DNA from: Neopestalotiopsis rosae
Taxonomy: Eukaryota > Ascomycota > Sordariomycetes > Amphisphaeriales > Sporocadaceae
Assembly (NCBI GenBank): GCA_023078685.1
Contig: JALGAS010000003.1
Span: 868,001-932,000 of the forward strand
Direction of reading: 5' to 3'
DNA length: 64,000 nucleotides
How positions within the stretch are numbered: position 1 is the first letter of the stretch; each line of letters opens with the position of its first letter. This document shows, piece after piece, positions 37,289 through 48,593 of this stretch. A program made the translations under genes and the position numbers. The notes beneath the pieces were generated by a model. That model worked only from the letters and a program-made list of their open reading frames with translations. It was not told the origin of the DNA and ran no database searches.

Positions 37289-38929
37289 TTTGTGAAAGAT
37301 TTTGAGATTTTTCTGCAATATGGAGAGAATAGGATTTGACCCGATGAGTAAGTATACATTGAAGATATCTTCAAGAAGAAATCACATTTATATAAAACCA
37401 CATCGATATGTCAGCGCGCACTGGGCCGAGACCATCTCTGTGGCGGGGCCGGCGCAGACCAGCCGCGCAGTTTGACCGCCGGAGCTATTTAGCTACCGAA
37501 AAACCGCACTCTGTGGCTCGACTGACTCTTGGCTGATCCCCTTTGAACCTTCAATGGGATAAACGGAGCAAAAGGGCAAGTCCGGCGCCGATGACTAATC
37601 GCAAGTTGCACTTAAACCCGTAAAGTTCACGACTCATAGGGCGTTGGGCAGTCATTGCTGATGACAAAGCCTCCACTTGGCATGAGGCTATAGTTGACGT
37701 AACTTATTGCGCAGCATCCCAATTCACCCGTCCCCGCAGGTCCCGCAGAAGCCAGTCCCGCAGGTCTGGGTTGCGGGAGCGCGGCTCTTGCAGATTCAAT
37801 TCATCCGTGATTGGATGCCGTGTTCCTCCCGTCTCACTGCATGAACTCTTTCTCCATATTATGATACTAGTTTTCCTTGAGATACCTCAAGGGCTGTGAT
37901 ATTTACTGTTGTCCAGCGCCATGGCGAGTGAGTACACCAAATTGTCAAACATGTGAAATCAATCAATCTGTTTCCGTGTTCTTCTCAATCATTTGGAGAC
38001 GGAACCGCCGACTTATTGATAATATCCTCAAGATAGAGGCACTTCCGTTTATTTTGACTTGGTTGCCATTCGCTTCAGGGCTTGCACCTCAGCAATTTAT
38101 CATTGGCAAGCTCCCTTGGGCTGGGCATCTGAAGCATGTGGGTTCTATTTGTCGACAAGCAATCTTGCTACATTCCTGGACTGGTGTTTGGAACATTCGG
38201 AGTTCTGATCACTTATATTTGGTACGTTACAGCACCTTCTTTGCCTCATGACTCGATAATCATGTATGGACCTCTTTTTCTTCAGATCGCAGTACTATAT
38301 GCAGGTAGATAACTTGACGCTTTTCACACATGCGCCTCGTGGTTTTTCATGTCACCTTTCCTGAACAAGTGCCGATGATCTGAAGAGAATGCACTGTTTT
38401 CTGATGCATCAAGAATTGCTTTTTCGCAAGGTTTGGGCTAGCCCCTGAAAACCCCCAGAATCAGCAGAGGGTGAGTGGGGGTATGCACTAAACAGTACCA
38501 GATTCCTTAGCGAGTGGCCTGTGCACATACTAAATCGGGCACCTGGCGCGCCCTCAGCCTCAGACAGGGAGACGCGATGCCTAGATGCCTGAGGTATTCA
38601 CATTTTGCCGTGGCATGACTGATACCAAAGAGCCAAGTATCTGATATTACAACATTGAGAGGCTTCGTGGTTGTTGTGTTACGTATGGATGACCGTCCAG
38701 AGTGATCTCGCTCCTCGTTGCGCATTTGAATGTGCTTTGTCTCGATTGTTTTCGGTAAGCTTTAGCTTCGCATTGTTCCACGGTTTGGGTAATCGTTATC
38801 GATCTTGAACGCACCCAGCCAGAGACTGCTATAGTGCGAAAAGGCAGAGCTTGGCATGTTGTTGCGCACCGAATCCAACTGCAAGAACATCGCATTTCTT
38901 TCATCACACAGAAATGTGAGTCTGCTGTC
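37289..38929. other. Divergent intergenic region, no gene seen
   Basis: 1.6 kb without a supported gene. Around 37728-37770 the decamer-like unit CCCGCAGGTC/CCCGCAGAAG occurs three times in about 40 bp. A 124-codon frame at 37877-38251 has no recognisable feature and is not annotated. Confidence 0.5.
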
Positions 38930-41688
38930 ATGGGGGCCTCAAGCGACCTGTTTCTGCCCGAGAAACCGGGGCCTCAGCAGTTGCTCAACATATTTCAAGA
39001 TCACTTCAGCGGCGGAAGGGCACTGAGACCTGCATTGATAAGCGGGACACTATCAGAAGCTGCACAAGAAGCTTTGTTACAAATGAGCGAACTTCGAAGG
39101 GGTTTGTTACAGGATTATCCGCCTGAAGTAAACAGACGCGCTATCGAAGGTGCCAGACTAATGCCCGGTTTGCGAGAACTTTTCAATCGAGAGCTCAGCC
39201 AATATCAAACTCAAGACACGAAAAAGTCACCATTGGTTTCGAAAAGCAGACCAATCTCCCCACCTCCAATTAGGAGGAACTCGGCGGACACGCAACCACA
39301 ACAGTCTGCGCCGACTCAGGCCAGTGATAGTGGTGCAGGCGCGATCGGCCCTACCAGTGGAAGGGGTCAACAGCAGGCAGTAACAACCGTGTTGTCCAGC
39401 GAGGCATTCACAAAATATGCGCCTCAATCTGTCCCAACACCCCTCATGGAAGTCAACGGCCCCTCGTCCTCAACAGTATCCAGAGCCCCTTTTGCGACTT
39501 CAAATGCTGCATTCATGGCGCCTCCCAATGAGTCCGGACTTCTCAAGAGAGCCTTCAACGCCGTGTTTCCCACAGACTCGAGCGACAGTACAAGCAATAA
39601 AACTTCTACCAGCATCGAGGGCATTTTACGAGGTGAGTCTTACCAGGATGTTTGAGGCTCCCTAATTCGCTGACTGCAATGCTAGACCCTGCCAACCAAG
39701 GCAAGAAACGCAAATATCCAGATGGTCCTGGTTGGACAGCTGTGAACACTATGAAGGAAACACCCGTGCCAGTTCCCAAGCTGCCCATCAACCCTGGAGC
39801 CTCAGACTCATCTAGTCACACAACGTCAGCTTCTGGCCATTCCGAGAAATCTTCAATCCAGTCCAGGACTGCAGTGCAGCCAGAGGAGCCTTGGAACCAG
39901 GCCGGTGTCCCTAGGGGCCTCCGGGGTGTACCCTCTAATTTATCGGCGCAATACTACACGCATCATCGCACGAGAGAGTCGTCCAGTGGCCACATGTATA
40001 CCTCGGAGGAAGATGCCGAGAGCTATAATGATGTCAGCGACAGTGATGACGACAGTGATGGGAGTTCGAAGGATGATGATGACGTCCAAGTGGTGTCAGA
40101 TATAGCATCAATACAAGTACTGCGAGCAGACGGTGGACGACGATACAACATTTGGAATTGTGAGTACCACTCACAAGTATGAAATGCAGAAACTAATGCT
40201 TAATTCTGCAGCGAGCGATGGTCGAGAAATCCGAACTTTTGGAGCACGTGAGTATTCCCCTGGTCGTTGACTCTGTCGTACACCTACTGATCGTGTAGTC
40301 CTGCCTTCTGGATACCAGCTTTATGAAGATTCCGTTACTCCTTGGATTTGTCCAATCAGGTCATGTAGACTGTTGTTTAGCCGGCTAGAAGGCTTGGGTG
40401 GTCACTTCAACTCTAAGCACAGAGCAGTTGAACTGCACGACAATAAGGATGGAACTTTTTCTATTGAACGGTCCTATTCTCGAGATGGCCGGACACCTGC
40501 AATCGTCCTCTCGAAAGGGCCATTGGATCCACTTGAGCCCGAAATGCCAGAGCCAACGTTGCCAGTGTCAAAACTTGGCAAAAAGGGACCAGCCCAAGCA
40601 AAGAACAACAACACGGTTGTCAAGAAGTCATCAAAGCGAAGGCGGCCGTCTAGTCAAGTTGCCGAGCTCAACTCACTGGCAAAGGCCTCGACAATTGAGC
40701 ATCCACGCATTCCAGCTGAGTCAAGAGTTGTGACTACATGGAAAACTCTGGTCTGGCCTCATTTGCAAAACACTCCATCATCGCCAATTCCCTCCACGGG
40801 CTATGTGCCATCCTTACTGCCTCTCCCAATCAAGCGTAGCCTTGTCTTCAACAAGGACGCACCTGTATACTTTGAGCGTAAGACTCAAGATATATCGGCA
40901 CTCATCATTCAAATGACGGGAGCAGAAGCACCTGAACCTTGCGCAAGATGCAGTGAAGGCCGAGGTCCATTTTCGGGCTGCATCGTTGTATCACCTGACG
41001 CACCCGTTCAAGTCCGAAACCAAGTGACTTCTTGCGCGAACTGCTTTTATAAGGGAAATCAGTCCCGCTGCAGTGGACTTGTCGAGTGGCACAAGAAACC
41101 ATACCAAGAATTACAAGAGACACAAGGGGTAACGCCGCAGGCCGAACATGTTGCGGTAGACTCTAGCGTGGAAGAATCAACACCACGCCGTTCCAAAAGA
41201 ACTGTCAAAGACGTTGCTAACTTCGGAACGACTGCGACGAGTCAGCCTGAGCCCGATTCTGCCTCGGAAATGTCGGAATGGGAAATTGCTCCCGGTCGCA
41301 TTCGCGATGAAACGGCGCCTGAAAAAGAGAGTAAGTTTTCTTTGGTCAACTTCTACCAGGAATCATGCTGACTATATTAGATTTCATGTTCTCTACAGCG
41401 TACATGGCTCATGGTGCGGAAGTGAGAATTGATTCGCAGGCGAAAGCCTACAACCTGTCAATCAAACCAGGCACCACGTATCAATTCCCAGTTTCGCAGT
41501 CGCACACTCGAATCTGTTTCAATACATCTGGCAAAGTCCGTGTAAAAAAAGGTTCTGACAAAGAGGAAAGTCTTGGAAGGGGCGGTATGTTACTCATAAA
41601 GCCCGGCGTCTCGATTGCTGTCAAGAACCTACGGTATGACGATGCAACATTAAACGTCGTTACGATGCGGAGCGATGACACGGAATGA
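38930..41688 (+). CDS. Nuclear-type protein: C2H2-like motif, DUF3716 zinc motif and C-terminal cupin-like segment
   Basis: Five exons (38930-39632, 39686-40159, 40212-40247, 40299-41330, 41381-41688) sum to 2553 nt, 850 aa. Residues 1-380 are mostly disordered with basic (GKKRKYPDGP) and strongly acidic (DSDDDSDGSSKDDDD) patches. Next is CPIRSCRLLFSRLEGLGGHF plus NSKH, a C-x4-C-x12-H-x4-H arrangement. About 190 residues later CARCSEGRGPFSGC, then SCANCFYKGNQSRCSG, is the Cys pattern of DUF3716, a fungal putative zinc module. The last 100 residues (VRIDSQAKAYNLSIKPG, LGRGGMLLIKPG) look like a cupin beta-barrel. I do not know this combination. The overall make-up suggests chromatin or transcription work. 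The 36-nt third exon is supported by clean GT-AG borders and frame. Confidence 0.78.
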
Positions 41689-41870
41689 TCTATGCTGGCT
41701 TGATATTCTACTCAAATTATAGACATCAAGTCATGCAGGGCTTGGTTCCCTCCACCCCGAAATGACCAGTACGTCCTGGCATCGTATAGATACCGCTGGT
41801 AAATACACCTATTATTTCATGTCAATCGATGTTGATGCAAGGACTAGGAGAACTATATAGACTAGACAAT

Positions 41871-44822
41871 TCATGTCTCGAGTATGTGAGAGACCACATT
41901 TTGCACATAGTCTCGTGATACATTATCGTCCTTATTGGTGTTTTGTCCGTCCTGCACGTCATCCACTCCGCCACCGCGTGTGCCTCCAGGAGCGCCATGG
42001 TCTTCCCCTACCCTATCAAAGGTACGACCAGTGCCGCCTAGCGCAGTCCGAGGGGCCTGCATGCTCGGTGACGATGCCAGATTCGATGACTTTCGCCGAA
42101 TTGGCACCAGACCTCGAAAGTCGTCTGCGTCGTTGTAGAAAGTCTTCCCCTGTAGATTAATCGTTGTGATCCAGATTATGGTATTGCTCCACAGTTGCCC
42201 GTTCGTGTTCGTGTCAATCCATTCTCGACCGTTGACAAGGATACATCCGAGACACAAATCCATAGGATCAGATATGCTACCGGCCCAGAGTCGCAGAGTT
42301 TTCCCCAATCGTTGTATAAAGTGTAGTTGCGGTTGCTCTTGGTGCCGAGATCTTACCACGTCGAGCCAAGCGAGCTTGAGATCGTTCAACGATATATCCC
42401 CTTGGTTAAACGTCCGATCTGGAAACAGGAGCGGTAATTGAGCCCACAGGCTGTCAAAGATGGCCCGTATCGCGCAATACGCCGCTACTTCGTTCTTCTC
42501 CTTGAGGATCTTGAAGCCGTTGGGGTAGATTTGGCTGGATACAGTGTCGGCAGCTCCTTGAAACACGGATGTCTTTCTGCGGTTGTCCTGGGTCAGGGGT
42601 GACCAGGGAAGTCCGTGAAAGTCTACCGTGCGGCGTCCGTATATGATGGGTGGCTTCTGGTCAGTGGGCTTCGGTTTATCCCTGGGTGCTGGTCGTTGAT
42701 CCTTGTCGGCGCCGGCGTTCAAGTGAAGAGGTCTAAGTGAGGATGTGTCGCCTCCTATTATGATGTTGGGGAGTCGTTTGCTCCTTCTCTTCTCCTGTAG
42801 AGTTGTCTCTTTACCAGAATCTTCCATACCCTCACTTTCCTTGCCCTTTGTAGTCCGCTCGACTGGTTTGGGACCTGCTTGATCATCTTTGGAAGCATCT
42901 GCCTTCTTGGACTTGAGCTTCAATGCCGCTCTCTTGATCCTCGCTTCAGCGGCGTCTCGGACGATCTTTTCGGAAATCATCCCGCCCAGCTTGTGTTGAA
43001 TGGCTCCCGTCTTTTCCCTCTTGATTTCGGTGTTCGTCTCTTCCAAGAGCTCTTCATAAATGTTGTACCACCTCCTAATCCCTTCCGATCCGATGTATTG
43101 AAACAAGATCTCCTTCCATTCGCGTTCCGCCTTGCCATAGGCATTATGTATAGCCAATGACTCGGCCCAGGCCGGGAGGTATGCCGCCCGACCGAGTCCA
43201 GTTATAGCCACGACGCGGCCGTCGTGGACAAAGATGTTGTCCAGCGTCAGGTTTCCGTGCGTAAAGACAAACGGCGTAGACGTGTGCATCAGGTCCACCG
43301 TCATGCGCGCCGTCAGCTCGTCCCACCCACGCGTAATCAACCGCCTGCGCACGAAGTCGCGATAATCGGCATCGCTGTATATTATAGTGTCCTCGCCATC
43401 CCCACCGCTGCCAGCATCATCGACCCAGAGGCAGGGCCCCTTGTCGAGCGCCGACATGGCCGGCGAGGTGATACGGCGCCACTGGCGCACGTAGCGCGCG
43501 ACCTGCTTGGCGACGCTCTGGCGGCGGACGTCCGAATAAGTAGTCCAGAGCTCGGCGAGCGGGCGACCGCCGCCCCGGACGCGCTCCGTCATGGTGATGG
43601 CGACGTGCCCTTCCTTCCACGCGGCCACGACCCTCGGCGTGGGAACCTTGGTGTGCTTGCGCAGCAGCCACGAGGCCCAGACCTCGGCGGGGAGCTGGTT
43701 CGGTCGCAGGCGCCAGCACTGCTTCTCTACTACGACGTAGCGCTGGCCGAATGACCACTTTGCAAAATAGTTGTTAGTGAGTTTGCTTGTCCCAAACAAA
43801 ATGATTGGAATACATGAAAGGCCTCATCGATTAGGGGGTTCGCTTACGGCGTACTGCTCCGAGTCATTGTACTTGAGGTTCAAGGAGCTGCAGAATCCCA
43901 GATTGCGATCCAGAACGGATCGCGCAGCGTCCTCGCGCGTCGCGTGGCAGACGGCGCAAGGGCGATCCATCTCTTCGCTCGACCACCGTCTCAGTCCCGG
44001 CTCGTGTTCCCGGAGCCAACGCGCCGTCGCTCTCGACAGCGAAAGACCGGCGTCGCGCCTCTCCTGTATCGGTATCTCGCCGTCGACTCTGATCGCGTCC
44101 ACGCCGTCTTGGAGCTGCAGGGCTCGGAGGATGGGGTCGGAGAACTCGCCTGTCCCAAAGAGCCGTACGGGTAGTTCGTCCTCGACTATTGTTGATGTGT
44201 CGTCGTCCAAGTCTGTATCGTTGATGATGGCTTTCTCGTTATTGGTTTTGTTTCTCTCGTAGAGTGGCCAAGAAGGTCGCTTGAGCCGCTCCAGAGCCGA
44301 CTGCCCGAGGGCGAAGAGCGTTTTTATGCTCGGAGAAAAAGGTTCAGTCTGCGTGGCCTTTACTGTGGTCGCGAATACGTTTGTTTGGGTGTCCGTGTTT
44401 GGGCTTTCAGGTCCATGCATTTGCGTTCCTGCATTCCTGTTCTCGAACAGATTTGACTGCGCGCCCGCGTCCGTACCCGCAAGTACTGTTGCCTGTATGG
44501 CGATGTTTGCATTTTCCGGTACGTCTGTTTGTACACCCGTATCCTCATAGCCAGGGACAATTTTCGCCAGTGGTGACGGCTGGATTACCGGACTTTGTAC
44601 TATTGCACGCGGAGCTTCATGTCCTAGCCTCAGGTGCAGCGGCTTGGGGCTGGCCCGGGGCCTCGGGCCAAGTGTTTTTGGACTATATACCGACGAGGCT
44701 CTCCGCCGCGGTCCGGGACTCAATGGTGCCTCTTCGGTCGGAGAGTGCATTCGCTCTTCAAAGGCGCTGGCTATTTTGGACACGCCATGTACTGGCGACA
44801 CTAGATTGGCATCGTTCTCCAT
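41871..44822 (-). CDS. Pseudo-phosphotransferase (APH/choline-kinase-like fold) with N-terminal Q-repeat array
   Basis: Two exons (44822-43848, 43757-41871) give 953 aa. Residues 1-93 are disordered and Pro-rich. Residues 94-165 are six 12-residue repeats with an invariant Gln. A short Cys pair (CAVCHATREDAA) precedes the intron. The second exon starts with WSFGQRYVVVEKQCWRLRPN and contains an aminoglycoside-phosphotransferase-like lobe: FVFTHGNLTLDNIFV where active enzymes have HGDxxxxN, and VVAITGLGRAAYLP where they have the metal-binding Asp (DxxxA). Both catalytic Asp are thus absent, so phosphotransfer is unlikely. A basic, Lys-rich linker (ALKLKSKKADASKDD, EKRRSKRLPN) leads to a C-terminal domain that I do not recognise (YPNGFKILKEKNEVAAYCAI, IDTNTNGQLWSNTIIWIT). 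A scaffold role is inferred. Confidence 0.75.
44328..44543 (-). repeat. Six tandem 12-residue coding repeats with TQT/VQT motifs
   Basis: Read on the minus strand the units are DTGVQTDVPENA, NIAIQATVLAGT, DAGAQSNLFENR, NAGTQMHGPESP, NTDTQTNVFATT and VKATQTEPFSPS. Every unit has Gln at position 5. Units 1, 5 and 6 match the [V/T]QT anchor of dynein light chain LC8 ligands; the last (KATQTE) is the closest to consensus. Confidence 0.8.
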
Positions 44823-45367
44823 CTTGCTCTTGCAATCAAGATGACTTTCTGAATTGCTGCATCATCCTCCATGATGTGCAATACCACACTGTAAGTCATC
44901 TTGGTCCATATGTTCTTTTTTGGCCGTCCCCTTTGTTGCTGAAGCTTCAAAGAGCTATACCCGCAAGCGATGCCTTTTTCGGTGAATATGCATGTTACCA
45001 ACAAAGAACAGAATTCTCGGATAATGCTTGCTGTGAGTTTTGTCAGCAGAACAGACAGATAATATTCATATACCATTCGGTAGACTTCTGAGTCGGACGT
45101 AAACAGTTTATAAGTGCATGTTTTGATCCTGCGGATGATCAATGCGATGAGAGTAGCTCGGTGCCTGCATGTCTATTTCACCACATCTGCAAACTCATCA
45201 GTGTGGAAAAAAAGGTCAATTAGGTATAATTCGCAAAATGCAGATCTAGGTTATTGTGCTGGGCAAAGGACTAAAACAAATGATAAAAGGAAAAAATGAT
45301 CTCATGCATGTTGCCTGGTTCGTTTTGCCCCGTCCTAAACTCCTCCTTGCGCATCCTCGAGAGAAGA
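44823..45367. other. Intergenic region between two minus-strand genes
   Basis: It holds the promoter of the repeat-containing gene and the 3' end of the methyltransferase gene. No gene or repeat is supported. Confidence 0.5.
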
Positions 45368-46654
45368 TCAAGCTGCAGGCTTTTCCGCCACGACGCGATA
45401 CACAGTTGTGCATAACCGCATTGCGTCCATTTTGACGAAAGCCTGGCCGTCGAGACATAACCGGTTGATCAGAGTCTTGAAGTGTTCGGGCAGCAGCTTC
45501 ACGGCTACCGCTCCGAGAATCATTTGCCGCATAGCCCGGAAGTAAATGTCCACCTTGTCAATGAGCGCGGCTTGCTTGCCGTCCAAGCTGGGGATGTCGG
45601 ATACCGTGACCTTGAAGCCAGCGTCATTGAGCGCGGCCTCGAAGCTGTCGGGTGTGGGAGTGCCCACGGCCCCAATCAGCGGTTTTACACGTCGCATGAG
45701 CTCGACGTGTTCCTCATTCGTGGCGTCGTAGGCGGGGAGGCTCACCCAGTCCATTAGCAAGAACTTGGATCCGGGCTTCAAGACTCTGTAAATCTCCTTG
45801 AATAGCTTCTTTGGATCCTTGCATAGACTCAGCGCCTGGATCTCGTAGAAGGCGTCAAAAGATGCATCCGCAAACGGGAGTGGTAGGTCATTCTGGTCGT
45901 GCTCAACAAACTCGTTTTGCAGGCCTAGACTGGCGTTGAACTCTCGCGCCTGTGCGATTTGATTCGGGTCAATGTTGAGACCCGTCACAATGGCGCCACT
46001 GTACTTGGCCATGTGCGCAGCGACTCTTCCGCGACCACATCCCAAGTCAAGGACTTTATCACCAGTCTTGAGTCCTATTTCCCTAGCGATGGCCTCTTCG
46101 TTCAATAATTGATTATCCAGAACTGATGCTTGCTTATCCACAAGTGGAGGGATGTACATCTTCTCGACATCTCCCAACGCACATCTTATGTCGGTTAGTA
46201 AGGAGGAAATGTCTTGATCCAAGTCTCGCCGCGAATGCACTCACAGATGATTTATCACACCATAATATGACCGGAGGCAGTCTCCCACTTTTCTTTGGTA
46301 GTCAAGACCAAGGGCTTGGATCATCTCGGCTTCATTGTTCCAGTCGAGGTTGTAGATTACATAGGAGGCCATGAAATCATCCACCTGTTGAGGTGTCAAG
46401 TCCCTGAGATACTTGAACGACTTCCAAAACGTCTTCCTCCGCTTGGTGGAAGCAGATCGGTCCACAGTAAAGCCATTGTCGTGATGTTTGGAGAACCACT
46501 TGCGCGAGGCCGGAGTAGTAGCAGTGGCGGCAGCAATATCTATCTTCTCGTTGCTGGCACTGGTATTACTCGAACGCGGTGAGGTTTCTCCCATGGGTTG
46601 TGAGGGCAGATCTGGCACACCCTGATGGGAGGGGTGAACAGTAGCTGTTGCCAT
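45368..46654 (-). CDS. SAM-dependent methyltransferase, sterol C24-methyltransferase-like
   Basis: Two exons (46654-46245 and 46184-45368; intron 60 nt) give 408 aa. The N-terminal 60 residues are Ser/Thr/Ala-rich and disordered. The fold begins with LTPQQVDDFMASYVIYNLDW. The SAM site is KVLDLGCGRGRVAAHM, followed by VTGLNIDPNQIAQAREF and the post-I region SFDAFYEIQALSLCKDP. The C-terminal half (MDWVSLPAYDATNEEHVELM, IGAVGTPTP) follows the sterol methyltransferase layout. However, the usual Erg6 sterol-site block (YYDLVTDLYEYGW-like) is replaced by SYYGVINHLCALGDVEKMYIPP. I take it as an Erg6-related paralogue of filamentous fungi with an unknown, possibly specialised, lipid or terpenoid substrate. 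Confidence 0.85.
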
Positions 46655-48593
46655 TGGGTATAATAAGCGAAGTTGAAAAGTTGGAGGCGGAGGTTTCAGT
46701 CCTCTGTGATGTATGTATGTAAGTTGTTATTGGGGGTTGGTTATTTTTAAGCTTTGTGGCGGTTGGAGTAAATCGCAGTCAGAGGAGAAGAGCGTTATCC
46801 TTTTTGTCGTGTTACACGAAGAATAAAAGGGAAACGGGGTGAGGGAGGGAAAAGTAAGAGTAAGTAATGTAGAGCCTGGGAAACAACATATGAACATGGA
46901 AGCTCGCTACGCGCATCAAATGGGGTCCTACCACCAGTGACCTAACCTACATGGCAGGACAGGAAACATCGATACATGATACATAATACATATTGGGACA
47001 TATGCGTGAGGTCATCTGATGATGTGCTTGAGTTGGAACTAGGGCGAACGCCTTGTTTCCCGGATGACGCGGAAATCAGTACCTTGTAGCGAATGATAGC
47101 CTTTCCCCAGCGCTGACAAACGGCTCATTCGCTGTCAATTTGTGACCCCGAGACAGAAGCGAGCTTCTTGCAGCGTCTGTGACTCATTGGTTGCAGTTGC
47201 TTTCATTTCCCAAGAGTAACCCACCTTTTTTGTCCCCGTTACAAACCCGGCAATAGATTAGGAACTTATGGCTGGCATGCTATGTTGCTTGCTGATGGCT
47301 GATAGGCACAGAATGGCATAGCAGGGTGATGTAGTAAAGGCAGGGAGTAGCTGCGAGTTGCGTATGGAGTGTCCCAAAATGCAAAGTAACCATAACATTA
47401 ATATCAGAAAAAATGCGGCTCCTGCTGATCAGCAAAGAGAAGATCCCCCAATAGCTATGGAGCGGTCCATACCGAACTCGGAGATGGGCTTTGGGGAAAA
47501 CGGCAGTGGAAAGCTTGTGATCCTTTCGGCGGCTTGTTTCAATTGGGTTTCCGCCCGTTTTCTGGATAGTCTCACAATGGCGTCTGACTTTTTTGGCCTT
47601 CCATTGTGATGACAAACACCCAGAAAAGGGAGCCATAAGCAAACATTAGATCCATCCAGGCATTCCAGTACCGTCCGTCAGTGCCGCCTGGAAAAGTCCG
47701 GTAAGAGCGATAATAGCGGTAGAGCCGGCCGCCCAACCTCCGAGGTGTCCGGCCGGAATTAAAAAACAGAGCGCCCAAGTTCAGGGTCTAAGTCGTTCGG
47801 CGTGGCGGGTCTAGAAGACAAGACGCAAATGGCCGCTGACAGACGACGATGGATGAATGACTCGGGGGTTTGAGCAATTGTATGAAATCCCTGACAGTCA
47901 AATGACTGTGTGTATGTCAATCCTACTGGGCTCGCTGGGTCTTTACCTGCAGATGTGCATTTCTGGGGTCGCTCTTGACCCTGCGTTGAAAATGACAAGT
48001 GACGAGGGACAACGTCATATGTTTGCTTTGCTTTTTACTTCAGTGGAACCTGCCTGCTGTATTCCCGTTGTCCCGCTCACTCGGTAGGGCTGGAGGTCAG
48101 AGACACTGGACTCATTTTAGTGCTAGCGAAACGCCGAAACCCCACTACTAGGACCCTACTCACCTGCTACCTACCAAACGCTACGGTGTTCGGCCAGTCG
48201 CCGCGGAGCCTTGAGAAACAAAACCAAGCCTGTTTCTGGCGATAAAGTCTAGCATAAGCTTAAATGACCCACGCGTGTTGGCGTGGTTTCTGCTCGTTGT
48301 TCCACTGTCGCGAGGCGAGCATCTTTGGCACTTTTTGCTTCCTCGTCCGGTTTTTTCCTACATCCTTCGTTCTTTTTCCCTCCTCTCTCTCGGACCTGTG
48401 TTCGCTGCTATCGGTGCATCATAAATCGGCCGGCAGATGAAGCGGCTCCTTCTTTAACGTGACGGTATCACGGCAGTACACTACCAGAATCAAGCTTCGC
48501 CAAGAACGGCAGGAACCCTTGACCCTGTCCCATTTTTCAGAGGTATTTCGTGTGAGAAAAATTCAATTTAGTGAACCCAAGGGAACAACCGGG
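46655..48593. other. Divergent intergenic region, no gene seen
   Basis: There are 1.9 kb with no frame above about 120 codons. The right end (48330-48440) is a strong C/T-rich tract typical of fungal core promoters and fits the leader of the membrane-protein gene. Confidence 0.55.

Noticed and set aside
37877..38251. 124-codon plus-strand ORF in the divergent intergenic region
   Set aside because: No recognisable motif and no splice partners; it looks random.
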